Numbered from the stretch's first letter, positions 22,002 through 33,772 are shown. The stretch is 64,000 nucleotides of DNA from Rugalucina vietnamica (GCA_964017185.1 OZ024873.1:50826760-50890759); one strand, 5' to 3'. Numbers and translations are program-made. Notes: generated from the letters alone by a model not told the origin.

Positions 22002-23624
22002 TCATATTGTAAAGAGTCGTCTGAAAACAGAAATTAGCATTACACGGAAAAGTACATTAAGTGTAGTGAACATTGTATGGACGCCATCGTCAGCACCAGA
22101 TGTCTTAGGAACCCACCAGAAACAAAACGTAGCACGTGACTTTCCGCACTTCCGTTCCAATTCCGAAGTCACGTGATCAAACGAATATCGCTTCCCATCA
22201 TCTTTGGCACAATTTCCGGTTAAATATTTCACCCTCTTTGAATTGATGAGCCTCTCAATGATACAGTTGCACGCAAATCCATTGTCAGAAACATCAAGGC
22301 GATAGTAAGTACATTTGGTCGATTTGAAAACAAAATCAAGTGATTGCAATATGTTATCTGCAAGGTCTATTGCAACTGGCAAGGAATAGTGCGAGAATGC
22401 GTTAGGGCTGGCATATGATATCTTGTTCCCATTAAAGAATAATTTTCGAGCAGTAACACTCGCTAAAGAGTTGTTTTCAATCTTTCGGATGCCATTGTCG
22501 GCTAAATCAAGATGGCGCAACTTCCGGAGAATGGCTAGGGACCGTGTTGGTACTTTCTTTAATCCCACATTTCGCATCTTCAAAACCTTCAGGCTGTCAT
22601 GGAAGCTTGAGAACATGTCGTCTTGGATAAGCCAAGGATTATCACTAATATCAAAACTTTCTAACTTGAAATGTCCCATGAAAGATCGATTACTCATAAA
22701 GGAGATTCTGTTCATTGACAAATCCAGATATTTGAGTTGCTTCAGTTCGGATAAAGCTACAGTGGGAATCAGTGCCATGTGGCAGTCATGTAGTGTTAGA
22801 GAGTGTAAAGATTTCCCGAGTCCAGCAAAAGCACCGTCACTAAACGCTTCCATCTGTCCAAGCAAGTTGACTGACAAATCCAGTTCCTCCAAACAGCGAA
22901 GATCACTGAAATCTCCTCTGTGTATGACCGTTATGTCGTTCTCTCTGAGATTTAACTTTTTCAGAAGCGATAGACTTCGTAAAGCACGTGGAACACGTGA
23001 TAGAAAATTCACACTGAGGTCTAGCTCCCTCAGATTAGTGAGGCCATGGAAAGCGTTTTCCGAAATTCGTGAAATCCTACAAAGGGATAGAGAGAGTTTC
23101 TGTAAGGAATGTAGCTCATTGTCATGAAAAAGCTCCGGTAGTTTGTTGACGGCATATTCCAAATTTCTTGACAAATCTAATTCTACAAGATCGTGGAGAC
23201 CTCTTACAAAAGAAATGGATCGTCGAAGATTCAGACCAATATCCCGGGCTATAAGGGTTTTCAGACGACGTGTGTTTTGGGCAAAGAACCCATCCGTCAA
23301 TGAGTTGCCGAGGGGGTTCGTGCTTATATTAATGATTTCGACGTGTATTTGTTGAGGGAATACATCTGACGATATGGTTATCAAGGTGTTGTTTGCAAAA
23401 GATAGTTTATATATCTTGACCCACTTCGAAAAGTTTAGTACTGGTATCTGGTATAAGCCCCTTGACGAACAATCAACATGGTGCCTCTGTATCACCTCCG
23501 TTGTTCTGATGTTTTCGCTGTAACAGTCGCACAGTTTAGCAACATGTTCCGGACATATCGTGGTATACGCAGCTGATAGTTCCACAAGCCTGAATACCGC
23601 GATAACAAAGGTCACGCGAACCAT
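22002..23624 (-). CDS. Secreted leucine-rich-repeat protein (540 aa)
   Basis: A single open exon. The start ATG gives a signal peptide (MVRVTFVIAVFRLVELSAA). A Cys-rich N-cap follows (CPEHVAKLCDCY ... VDCSSRGLYQIP), then roughly 13 LRRs. The clearest contain LQKLSLSLCRI, LRELDLSVNFLSRVP, LKKLNLRENDI, LEELDLSVNLL, LKYLDLSMNRIS, LESFDISDNPW and LRHLDLADNGI. A C-terminal cap follows (DNGFACNCIIERLI ... GNCAKDD ... ERKCG). A tail of about 55 residues has no clear transmembrane helix and no TIR domain. It resembles the ectodomain of a Toll-like or LRR-only immune or adhesion protein, but the partner is unknown. A membrane anchor on a further exon cannot be excluded. Plus-strand open stretches over it are shadows. 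Confidence 0.85.
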   Translation of the reverse strand: MVRVTFVIAVFRLVELSAAYTTICPEHVAKLCDCYSENIRTTEVIQRHHVDCSSRGLYQIPVLNFSKWVKIYKLSFANNTLITISSDVFPQQIHVEIINISTNPLGNSLTDGFFAQNTRRLKTLIARDIGLNLRRSISFVRGLHDLVELDLSRNLEYAVNKLPELFHDNELHSLQKLSLSLCRISRISENAFHGLTNLRELDLSVNFLSRVPRALRSLSLLKKLNLRENDITVIHRGDFSDLRCLEELDLSVNLLGQMEAFSDGAFAGLGKSLHSLTLHDCHMALIPTVALSELKQLKYLDLSMNRISFMSNRSFMGHFKLESFDISDNPWLIQDDMFSSFHDSLKVLKMRNVGLKKVPTRSLAILRKLRHLDLADNGIRKIENNSLASVTARKLFFNGNKISYASPNAFSHYSLPVAIDLADNILQSLDFVFKSTKCTYYRLDVSDNGFACNCIIERLINSKRVKYLTGNCAKDDGKRYSFDHVTSELERKCGKSRATFCFWWVPKTSGADDGVHTMFTTLNVLFRVMLISVFRRLFTI

Positions 23625-23639
23625 AGTACACCATCTGGA

Positions 23640-24378
23640 AAGTAGAATATTTTACTAGTTTTAACAAAATACTGAACACATTTACGTATATCACGGGGTC
23701 TATTCATCAAGCCAATATGCTCGGGAGTTGTGCTGGTTAAGGTCAGTTTAGTCTGGTGTTTCATTGCTTTCTTAAAAAATGAAAAAAAAATATAAGAACT
23801 TAGGTCAGCAATGTACATTTTTTGAAGTGCAGTCTCTAGATACATGTACATGTTAAAACATCAAATTAACATTAACAAATCTTTGCAAAAGTTTGAGAAG
23901 CGTTCAGCGGAAATGTTCACAGCTCATAAAAGCACGTGCCTCATCCGCGAGAAGATAAACTAGCGGTACATTTTGGTTGACTTGTCGACACACTTGTGAT
24001 TTTGAGCAGATTGCTGAAGTTGAGTTCACTTGTTGGTCTTCAATGATTTATATATTCAAGAAATAACATGTCATTTTGCTTTGGAGGAAGAACAGCGTGT
24101 AAACATGTAACGTATAAGAATAAACTGTAGGGGTGGTGTGAATGCAAAGCACTAAATCATGGGTTGTGGGATATTTCCAAAAACATGAAACTGTTAAGTA
24201 TTCGTTATTATTGAGACTCGTTCGTGATATGGATTCTTTTAACAGGCAATACCATAATTAATATGTGCAGTTGCACACATTAAGACTTTCGTTAGATTGT
24301 TACTGTAGATCGAAGAGTAATAGGCGTTATAAGCATTACAACTAATTTATACGATTAATAGTGAAAGTATAGTGATTA
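23640..24378. other. 5' flank of the LRR gene
   Basis: No gene or clear repeat. A splice acceptor just 5' of the ATG is not evident, so transcription probably starts in this stretch, but no TATA box can be assigned. Confidence 0.4.
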
Positions 24379-24840
24379 TGCCTAGGTTACATTTGCACCA
24401 ATCATCGTACGATTTTTTGGTCTGCGATTTTACCTACGATTTTAGACATCGGAAGTGATCGTTAGCTACGACGTATAAGTTTACAATCAACGATTTCTTG
24501 CTCTGGCTTTCGTCGATGTTTTGAGTCAGAACCGTAAGGAGATCGTAGGGTATCAGCACTCTTTAATTGGAAATCGTACGGAGCCCGTGCGATGTCCGCG
24601 AAGAGTCGCTATGATTTCTGACTGAGCCCTTGCGGTCTACGGCGAGCGCTCGACGTGTCTACGGGCTACGGTTTTGCGATTTTTTAAAAATTTGTAAAAG
24701 TGCAGACTATTACAAATTCGTAGAGGCTATGATGATAGTTGAACATCGAAGGGTCATCCTGCGGACACCGGACGAAAATGCCAAAATTGGCATCGTGCGA
24801 TCATCGCACGATAATCGTAGGCCAAATGTAACCTATGCAT
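24379..24840. mobile_element. TIR element H, non-coding (~460 bp)
   Basis: Left end TGCCTAGGTTACATTTG, right end CAAATGTAACCTATGCA. Both subterminal parts are packed with CGTACGATT / ATCGTGCGAT words. A 122-codon open stretch inside (24630-24998) runs past the right border and is not a gene. Confidence 0.8.
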
Positions 24841-25004
24841 TAGCCATAGAAGTCATTGATGTGAGGATGAGTTGGGCATTACGTCCACTAGATAATGTAG
24901 GTCGAACGGAGGCAAGACCTAGGTTAAGAGTCCCATTTGAAACACTGGAGAAGCACGAGATTGAATCAACGATGATTGAATCAATCATTACAAAATAATG
25001 TTTT

Positions 25005-25070
25005 TGACTCCGCCTTAGCTCAGTGTTGACTGGGACGTAAAGCATCAATTCAAACAAACAAACTTTTCAA
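25005..25070 (+). mobile_element. SINE 3' tail fragment
   Basis: GTTGACTGGGACGTAAAGC followed by CAATTCAAACAAACAAAC, the shared tail of family L and of the short tRNA-SINE. Confidence 0.65.
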
Positions 25071-25325
25071 AGTAGGCTTCTATGAACTATCACGCATATG
25101 CAAAAAAAATACACTAAAACACTATTTGAGTAATAAAATGGGATCGTATTAGAAATAAGTGTCTTAATCGATCTTTTAACGTTCAATGTATGTCACTTTT
25201 ACATCCCAGTCGACAATGGTTGAGTGATGTCGGGAGGTATTCAAAGCACCCCGTGTAGAACCACTATGGTTCATAAACGTATACGCCCGCCTACAAATGC
25301 AATAGCATATTTGCTAAACAACATT

Positions 25326-25561
25326 TGAGCCGCGTCATGAGAAAACCAACAATGTGGTTTTCGAACCGGTTCGACATAAACCGAGCTGTACAAACACAGA
25401 AGATGGCTAGAGGCTGAAAATTTTGAATTTAGAAAGTATTTGAATTGTACTAGCCGAGTAGCGAAAACAAAGGCGCTGATCAGCTTCACAGCTACTGTGA
25501 AGCTGATCTGCTCCTTTGTTTTGGCATATGCGAAATGTTGGTTTTCTCACGATGCAACTCA
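25326..25561. mobile_element. MITE family B copy 4
   Basis: TGAGCCGCGTCATGAGAAAAC at the left; hairpin around GCTTCACAGCTACTGTGAAGC; right end GTTGGTTTTCTCACG with a decayed CAACTCA. Confidence 0.85.
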
Positions 25562-25915
25562 TTCAGTATATTTTAGAGGTGTCTTGAAATGCCCGCCTTG
25601 TGCCTGTGTGTAGATTTTATTTTCAATTATGTATATTCCTGGACATTGATTCTGATCCACAGATTTACTTTCCTTGTGGTAGTATGAACATGTTTGCAAC
25701 ATGCATGGTTGGAAACCTAAGTCGATGTCAATAAGAATCGGAATCGCTATTGCTCGAGATATTGTGCCCGGTCTTCATAAAATTTCAACATACTTTGTTT
25801 TTGGTACATTTATTTTTTTTTAAAATTGTCTCTTGAATAGAAAACGTACAATAACACATACCAATCAAGAATTTCAAAAATGTTTCGGCAATGACGAAAA
25901 CAGAAACAATAATAT

Positions 25916-26070
25916 AAACCGAGCGCGGTGACCGATTGGTAGAGCGTTAGACTCCGAATAGAGGTTTTAGATTCAATTTCAACTGGGATAACCATGCTGC
26001 GTCCTTGAGCACGACACATCTACTCCCTAGAGTACTGGTCAAAACACAGGAAGCACTAGGTAACGTTCCC
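25916..26070 (+). mobile_element. tRNA-derived short SINE (decayed)
   Basis: Head CGGTGACCGATTGGTAGAGC (A box) ... GGTTTTAGATTCAATTTC (decayed B box). The body AGTACTGGTCAAAACACAGG is shared with copies at 41860-41930 and 44305-44330. No tail is left. Confidence 0.65.
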
Positions 26071-27380
26071 AGGAGCTGCCTCTCTGAAAGCAACCCGCCG
26101 TTGCTAAGGAATAAGGAACATCAAATGCCGTCATCAATATCTCAAGGGTTCGCGTTATGCAACTCACGTCAGAATTACGAGGAACCATTTTATGTTTTGG
26201 GATAAGATCCTTGTTAAGATTTTTGAGCGAATATGTCTCTCAGCCACCTCAATTATTTCAAATTTGAGAGTGGTTGCGGTTGCATAAACAATTTGAGTAC
26301 CTGGTACAGTGTCAGTCAGATTGCACGTCTACCGTACTAAAGCGTCTTAACATTCACGACCACCTGAAAAATGTGCTTATACCAAGATTTTTTTATTTTG
26401 GACTCGCTTTCATGAAGCGATTTCGATTCCCAGGAATGTACGTAAAGGTTATATTCGTTTGTGGGTCGAATCGCACAATGTCCGGTGCATAAATATTCAA
26501 AATGTAGGGCAAACTTGTGAATCTAGCCGAAACTGTTACATCAAAACAGCCACGTATCGAAACTTTGAACATCAAAATCTAGTTTCCTATTGCATCTTCG
26601 CCACTCTAGTTTTGATTTCTACTAGCGTTTATAAATTCTCTAGAGACTGCACATCAGGATTTTATTCAAAATCAAAAGATAAAACAGTAATAATATGCAA
26701 CTTACCTGTTCACCTGTCTACTCCATTTCTTTGTTTACATTCAATTTCTCAAAACCACTACCGGAACCTGCTTATACCTGGACGACACCAGATTATAGAG
26801 GCTTAGAGAATAGACCCCGTGTATATGTTGTACCTTAGATTTAATATTTTGAAAGCATTTTAGTAAGGAGTTACTATGTATAATGCCGATTAGTTTCAAC
26901 ATGCGCAACGCATAGATGTATCCATTGTAAACAATTACTTTGAACATTTGTTTTCGTATTTCCGACAAGGGAGGCCGTGTGTCGAAAGATGTGCCGAGAA
27001 AGAAGTATACGTAGAATTACTACACTCAAAGAAAAGATCAAGATGGCATTTTAGTAACGAAATAAAAAGGAGTCAAATCAACGCATACAGTTAGCGTTTT
27101 ATAATAATTATAGTCATTTGAGTTTGTTTTCATTACGTACATGTATATACTTTCAATATCCGCGCTCAGTTCTCCGCCACGATATGGCTGAGGAATTGGT
27201 TAGATATTAAGCCATGATTAAAAAAAAACTCTATCATTTTTTTTTGTCTAAATCCGAATCCAAAACTGCCTTTTAATAACATTAGAATCAGCATATGAGT
27301 TGTCGACAGATGCACCTACGCAATAGTAATTGCAAAGTTGATCCGCGTCTTTGTTTCAGTTATGGATAATGTTCTGTCAT
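26071..27380. other. Intergenic, nothing recognised
   Basis: No supported gene. Short open stretches overlap each other on both strands and have no recognisable motif. Confidence 0.5.
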
Positions 27381-27382
27381 CT

Positions 27383-28163
27383 AGTCATGTAACACAATCT
27401 TAAGACAGTATGGTGACCATAACACAATCTTAAGGCAGCATGGTGACTAACTTTGAGATAACACAATCTTAAGGCAGCATGGTGACCAACTTTGAGATAA
27501 CACAATCTTAAGGCAGCATGGTGACCAACTTTGAGATAACACAATCTTAAGGCAGCATGGTGACCAACTTTGAGATAACACAATCTTAAGGCAGCATGGT
27601 GACCAACTTTGAGATACATGTAACACAATCTTAAGACAGTATGGTGACCATAACACAATCTTAAGGCAGCATGGTGACCAACTTTGAGATAACACAATCT
27701 TAAGGCAGCATGGTGACCAACTTTGAGATAACACAATCTTAAGGCAGCATGGTGACCAACTTTGAGATAACACAATCTTAAGGCAGCATGGTGACCAACT
27801 TTGAGATAACACAATCTTAAGGCAGCATGGTGACCAACTTTGAGATAACACAATCTTAAGGCAGCATGGTGACCAACTTTGAGATAACACAATCTTAAGG
27901 CAGCATGGTGACCAACTTTGAGATAACACAATCTTAAGGTAGCAGGGTAACCAACTTTGAGATAACACAATCTTAAGGCAGCATGTTGACCAACTTTGAG
28001 ATAACACAATCTTAAGGCAGCATGTTGACCAACTTTGAGATAACACAATCTTAAGGCAGCATGGTGACCAACTTTGAGATAACACAATCTTAAGGCAGCA
28101 TGGTGACCAACTTTGAGATAACATAATCTTAAGGCAGCATGGTGACCAACTTTGAGATAACAC
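27383..28163. repeat. 39-bp minisatellite, 20 units, two blocks
   Basis: The unit is TAACACAATCTTAAGGCAGC plus 19 bp ending TTTGAGA. Units 1 and 7 are short 30-bp variants (TTAAGACAGTATGGTGACCA), each preceded by CATG. The array is therefore two blocks, 1+5 and 1+13 units. Because 39 is a multiple of 3, several frames stay open for over 240 codons; no start context, signal or conserved domain supports a protein. Confidence 0.95.
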
Positions 28164-28630
28164 AAATGAAAACAAAAATGCCGCGACTATCTAAATCATG
28201 AATACTACTTTTTATCATGTACATGTATATACGTGCATATGCACATGCATAAAGTTATATAAATTTAATGAAAATCGAAAACCTCTATTTTACAATCGAT
28301 TTCACTGAACAGATACTGAACTTTGTGGACGTAGTTGTGAAACTGGTGCAGCCAATGCACATGTATATCTTATCTAAATCTTTCAAACCTGCATTACCTT
28401 ACAGCTTAAAAAATAATTCCAGGAATATTAACACATCTTATCTTCTACTAGAAACACACGTTTTGATGAGCTCATGCCTTCTGAAGTTATTTTTATGTCG
28501 GCGGATATATGTAAGCGTTTTTGTAGCAGTTGTTATTGTTGAGTTACGGCATCTTTCATGAGTATCAGACAGAACTAGACTGGCTCACAGGTAAACGGCA
28601 TTAATTGGAATATGTTTCAGTTAATATTTC
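28164..28630. other. Intergenic, nothing recognised
   Basis: A 97-codon open stretch on the plus strand has no recognisable motif; not called. Confidence 0.4.
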
Positions 28631-28903
28631 ATCACGAAAACATGTCCGTGAAATGTATCCCCTTAAACCCCATTTTACATAGAAAAAATGGGTTAAGCAG
28701 GGGTATACCTATTTTTCTTCTTTGCTCCAACACATAGATTGTGGGTACTCGTTAGAACCGCCTCGGCGAGGCGGATCTAACGTGTACCCACAATCTATGT
28801 TTTGAGCAAAAATAAGAAAAATATCAAAACATTTGTCCTGAAAATATTCAATTTTTACAACTCAAGACATATCTGTATATTACATGGGCGTGTTTTCGTA
28901 ATG
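28631..28903. mobile_element. MITE family A
   Basis: ATCACGAAAACATGTCCGTG at the left, TACATGGGCGTGTTTTCG at the right, complete central palindrome with the TCGGCGAGG centre. Confidence 0.92.
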
Positions 28904-30770
28904 TATACATGTTAGTGTAATATTTTTTTCTGTGTGAGCGTTCGTCTGAATTATTACTGGTGAGACTATTTTACGCCATCAAAATCATCTTTCATATACT
29001 GAGTATCAGACAGATGATAAGGTTCCCAAATAAATATTCAAGAGAGATTTGAATCTTTACTAAGATATACGTAATCAAACATGTCGATTGCAAGCCCCAC
29101 AGGAAAACCTCTCCCCAGTGATGAGTGATGGTAATTCAGAATATTAAACAGAATCTAGAGAGAGATAAACATTTCGGCACCATGCAATATTATTTGGTCT
29201 TAATGTTTTGTCGTCGAAAACAATTAAAAGAGATCAAGGCTTTTTCAAAATGCCGTTCGTAATAATAAATATAATATAGTTTAAGCCAATCAACGTTTGC
29301 GTTTTAGCTGTTGACAACGCTAAGGAAGGATTCTCGATTTCAGTTCTCACATTACAATGGATAACCCGCACATTGATTTGTATCAATTCACGTCCATTAG
29401 CTCCTTACTTCAGAGACGTTTTTGTTCATGGCAAAACAAAAAAGTCGTTCCTAATAGAATGCGTTATTGTTTCATGTTTATTTTTCTATCAAAACTTATT
29501 AGTTACCATAGTAACTGTTTTCGATTTCTTGGAAATTACATTAAGTACAAGCTGCTTTAAGCTTTTTCATGCAATATGGTTATTGGTCATTAAGGAACAC
29601 TTTTTTCATAAGTAATTGCCCTTTCTCAATCTCGAAATATCTTTTAAACAATTATCTGATTTTGTCGTGTCTGTCTATCAATGTAAATATACTGATGGAT
29701 TTTAAAAAGGCAGCAGCATTCATTTGTCTATGTACGTCCACTTTAAATACTTGTATATTTGATGCTGAGTGTTCTGTGCCATGATAAGGTAAAAGTAAGC
29801 AATGATCAAGAATGGCGCAAACGGAAAGAAGGTCCCACCATAAAACCCGAGACTGGAAGAATCTAAATTGACTATCGGGTACTATTACAAAGAGAACGCA
29901 ACTATTTTTCTATGGATGACCACTCAGTAGCCCGGACTTTACAAGATAATTAATTGAAAACGTACAAAAAGGAAAGTCAGTAAATTCAACACAAAAACAA
30001 TTTATAAGCAGTTTGAAACATAATGGAGGTACTGCCTTGGTACGGTCAGTTAATTTAACTTATTGGGGTGTTAATTAAACAAATGTCATTGCATGGAGCA
30101 TGTGCCATTGATATTTTTGTTTTGCAAGCAATTCATGAACGCTTTCATAGTTGATTGCATTTGCTGTTTAGCTGTAATAATCGGACGTTATAAACTGAGT
30201 CCTTTCCGCAAAATGCATAAAAAGAATAGGCTAGGGGATATCATTAGCAAAACATATAAGTTCAAACAACAATCTTTGAGCGCGGTTCAAATACCATTTT
30301 TGCCTATGATAGCTTGAAACAACTAGTTTTTCTGTCGGTTTAAAGTGGCTTCCATGGAGGGAAAGGAAACCTTGGCGTTATTTAAGTGCGGCAGTATACT
30401 CAAGCTACTACAATGCCAAAGTTAGAATATTGGAGTGGACCATTTAAAACGCATACGCGCCTTGAAATATTTGGTGATCGTTATTTGTGTTCTTTGGGAC
30501 AAAACACAAGTTTATAAATACGCTCGTTTTAAAGACAGCCCAAGAGATACATGGTTTGGTAAGAAATATTATTATTTCTGTTTTTATACTCACCACTTAA
30601 CAAAGGGCATTTATATATATGTATTATATCATTTCATAACAAACGCCGGATAAAAAAAAGTAAACAGGTAATGGTTTGCGCAAAAAAGAAATACATATTT
30701 CCTCTTCTTTTATGTTGGAATAAGCCTTTTATTGCTATGATTACTGTGCTATGTCCCTCTTTGCAGACCA
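28904..30770. other. Intergenic and 5' region of receptor A
   Basis: No recognised gene. A likely 3' splice site CTCTTTGCAG|ACC near 30769 suggests that the 5' UTR of the downstream receptor is split, with a leader exon somewhere in this stretch. Confidence 0.5.
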
Positions 30771-30785
30771 CCCTACACTACAGTC

Positions 30786-31304
30786 ATGAACAACTCGACA
30801 TTCCTTCCAAAAACTGGCTACGATCTTCAACTGTATGGACTAAGCTCGTATCTTTTCAACTTCATTCATGTATCCAGTATATTTTGCATGACAGTTAGCA
30901 TAATTTGCGCTACGGTTTCTATGATACTGTCGTTCAGCCGCCATCGTGGTGAATCGTTCTTCTCTTGGTCCATATGTGACAGGTTTATCATCTACGAAGC
31001 CCTTTGTGATGGTCCTTTTATTCTTCCAAGATATGCTGACCATATTCAAGTATTCGTTACGCAGGAATACTCTCGACCAATGGAACTTTGCCAGTTATAT
31101 GGCTTTCTGACAACCGTTGTGTCATCATCGCAGCATTACATTGTTGACGTTATAGCTATAAACATATTCGCCATGATGTATTTTCATAAAAAGCTGAAAT
31201 TCGGAAAGTTTGACTGGATCCTTCACCTTGCAATCTATGGAATACCGACGGCTTGTGGCATCGTGATACTGAGTTCAGGAAGCAATGGACCAAAATGGCG
31301 TCTT
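30786..31304 (+). CDS. 7TM receptor-like A, exon 1 (TM1-TM4)
   Basis: ATG at 30786 (MNNSTFLPKTGYDLQLYGL). TM1 is near residues 20-48. The stretch SFFSWSICDRFIIYEALCDG leads into TM2. A Cys opens TM3 (ELCQLYGF ... DVIAINIFAMMYFHKK). TM4 follows KFGKFDWILHL. The donor is GTCTT|GTAAGC. About 60% of residues match paralogue B. The class is uncertain: seven helices and TM3/ECL2 cysteines fit a GPCR, but no DRY box or NPxxY is present. Oddity: the exon ends in phase 0 while exon 2 needs phase 2, and compared with B there is one extra base in the CCAAAATGG stretch (31290-31298). Exons 1+2 sum to 940 bp, not a multiple of three, so this copy looks frameshifted or the sequence has an error. Confidence 0.75.
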
Positions 31305-31607
31305 GTAAGCGTCTTATATTCTATACTAGTTTAGATCATTTGGAAAAGTAACTCACAAGTAGCTCCATATGAATTTATGAATTTTATAATGTGCTATGCT
31401 ATTTTATACTATATATGTCATTTTCATGGTACATTATATGATCAGCCTTTTTTCGAATTGTTGCTGAAATAAAGGCGTTTAAAACTAACGTACATGTATA
31501 AGAATAACTAAAATGTCGGTGGTCAAACCATAATATTTTATCTGTTAAAATCTTTCAGTGATACTAAACTGCTAAACACTATATATAATATTATTTTTCA
31601 ATTCCAG

Positions 31608-32028
31608 ATGTCTTGTAGATGGAGTGAAAGGACGAGACATATTTAGCATATTTTATACCATACCACTACTAGCGATTCTTGTTATGTATACCGTTCTGTA
31701 CTTACTTACATGGCTGAAAATCAGTTCCGAAGTTCGAAAAATTCGCACCAATCTTGGAGGACAGGATCCGCCAAGCAGACACATAGCTAGGCGTGCTGCA
31801 ACATCAATGCCCATGCTTGTGGCAGCGTTTCTGATCCAGTGGTGGTCAACCGGGGTATGTGGAGCACTAGAACTGTTCAGTAAAGCACCAGTAAGTTTGT
31901 TGCTTTTTTGTGTAACGTTTGCTAATATTGGTGGTGCGCTAAATCTTGGCGTGTATGTTTTGATCAACAGAAAGAGACTATCTTGGAACAGAACAAACAC
32001 TACAAGCGTCGGAAGACAGAAGTATTGA
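31608..32028 (+). CDS. 7TM receptor-like A, exon 2 (ECL2-TM7)
   Basis: Acceptor TTCAATTCCAG|A. It reads CLVDGVKGRDIFSIFY (the ECL2 Cys that would pair with the TM3 Cys), TM5, a basic ICL3 (KISSEVRKIRTNLGGQDPPS), TM6 (PMLVAAFLIQWWSTG), TM7 (GGALNLGVYVLINRKR) and a short tail. The reading frame is intact within the exon. The join to exon 1 is out of frame (see exon 1). Confidence 0.8.
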
Positions 32029-32371
32029 TATTCGGAAAACTAAAGCGTACTATACGAACGGATAGGCAACTAAATAAACGAGATAAGATTTGTTTGTTTC
32101 AATTGGTGCTGTAGATAATTAATAGCTAAAAACAATATAATAGGGATAGTCATTTATCCTCAAATCAATAACAATAGTGTGAGGGCAATCCGCCCGAACA
32201 CAGACTGGAAGTGCCTCGCGCGTTTTAGCCAACGGTAGAGGAAGAATCGATAAGGTTCAAATCCGTTGCTGCAGCTGAAACACTTGCTGTCTCTGAGGCA
32301 TTTGCTGCATATGAGACACCTGCAGTTGCAGTTATCAACAGCTGCAGCAAGGGATTTGAAGCACTCAGAAC
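32029..32371. other. Intergenic, nothing recognised
   Basis: Spacer after receptor A. Contains CTGCAG/CTGAGG-rich short repeats but no gene. Confidence 0.4.
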
Positions 32372-32592
32372 GACTGAGTCTACCCAGGAGAAGTTGTTTG
32401 AGTCAAACCATCCATACATATAAGCCTAATTGGTGTACCTGTGTTGTTATTTTATTCAAGGGCGTTTTGGGTGTCATGACATCCTAGTGTTGGGTAAAAG
32501 TCCAATAAAATGGAGGCAAAGTCTCAGCATGACCATAGTTGTTGACTCGAACGCTAAGTCATAATTAAAACAAACAAACAAACAAACATTAT
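32372..32592 (+). mobile_element. Long SINE-like repeat (family L), 3' half
   Basis: TCAAACCATCCATACATATA, GGGTGTCATGACATCC, TGTTGGGTAAAAGTCC, CATGACCATAGTTGTTGAC, then a (CAAA)n tail. Confidence 0.75.
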
Positions 32593-32954
32593 AATGTATT
32601 TGACCCCCCCCCCCCCTCCTTCCCACTTGTTTGCCAAGGTGAGCACGTACATGCATTATACACACTTTGCCAATCAAGAATAATTTTAATCTGAGCCCAT
32701 ATGAGAAAAAGGAAAGAAAGCTTATATACATATTGTCCAGGTCACTTGGCCAGGGCACACCTTGGCCGCCACACCTTTGAATGGTAAAACGTTGAAATAT
32801 AGAAAACGTTGAAATATTTTCTCCACTAACGTTAGCCCTATTAAGCGTGAATCATTTACGACTCAATCTTACCGAACATTGTATAGATTATGACAACACA
32901 CATCAAGAGCAAGATGACTGACTAGCTTTACCCTCCGTCTAGTATCAACAAAAC

Positions 32955-33233
32955 ATCAGGAAAACATGTCCGTGCAATGAATACCCCCTTAAATCCCACG
33001 TTTATATAGTAAAACTGGGGTATGCACGGGTATACCTATTTTCCTTATTTTTGCTCCAAAACATAGATTGTGGGTACTCGTTAGAACCGCCTCGGCGAGG
33101 CGGTTCTAACGTGTACCCACAGTATATGTTTTGAGCAAAAATAAGATAAATATCAACATTTTTCAGCTGAAAATTTTCAATTTTTAAAGCTCAAAAATCC
33201 CTGTTTATTGCATGGGCAAGTTTTCGTAATGAT
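32955..33233. mobile_element. MITE family A
   Basis: ATCAGGAAAACATGTCCGTG ... complete palindrome ... GCATGGGCAAGTTTTCG, TAATGAT at the edge. Confidence 0.92.
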
Positions 33234-33772
33234 AAAGGTAACGATCACAACAGAGAGACACCCAGAACAAAATGTTCTACTTTACAGCCGAACCGAATTG
33301 AAATGATTTATAAACACTCTAATGTTTAGCACTTGGTCATACCAGAATGCCTTTTGAAGTCTCCAGTGTTTAGGGAATATTGCAAGGCAATTATTCGCTT
33401 AATAGTTAATGATAAGGTACCCGTGTGTGTCTAATATAATCGTTTAATCTCAACAACGAAAGTACATGTACAATCGTTTTCCTTTCTGTTGTATTTATTG
33501 AAGCTTTCTGTTTCCATGGTGACCCTTTCACTACAATTCCTTTCAGTTAGTTCTCTAGTTCTCTGATGGGATTACAAGGCAGGTCTGTTAATGCCATAGA
33601 AAATGACCACAGATACACTTACAGATATGAAAGTATACCAATTACCTATAAAGTGCGCACAAATTTATCCCACATCTAAATTTTATTTGGTCTTCGGAAA
33701 GGTAAGTTGATTTTTCTATTGTATGTTGAAAGTGATAACGATGTGAGTGATTTGTACACATGTATTAACATT

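Noticed and set aside
22423-23127. 234-codon plus-strand reading frame
   Set aside because: Antisense shadow of the LRR gene.
24630-24998. 122-codon plus-strand reading frame
   Set aside because: It lies mostly inside TIR element H and runs past its end.
27383-28163. Array resembling CRISPR repeats
   Set aside because: Units abut with no unique spacers and the sequence is eukaryotic; it is a minisatellite.
27377-28175. Long reading frames of 242 and 262 codons on the minus strand
   Set aside because: They are translations of the 39-bp minisatellite; several frames are open because the unit length is a multiple of three.
28268-28561. 97-codon plus-strand reading frame as a small gene
   Set aside because: No domain, no splice or promoter support; length is within chance for AT-rich DNA.
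30435-30653. Possible upstream coding exon of receptor A
   Set aside because: No similarity to the region before receptor B; the acceptor near 30769 more likely joins a non-coding leader.
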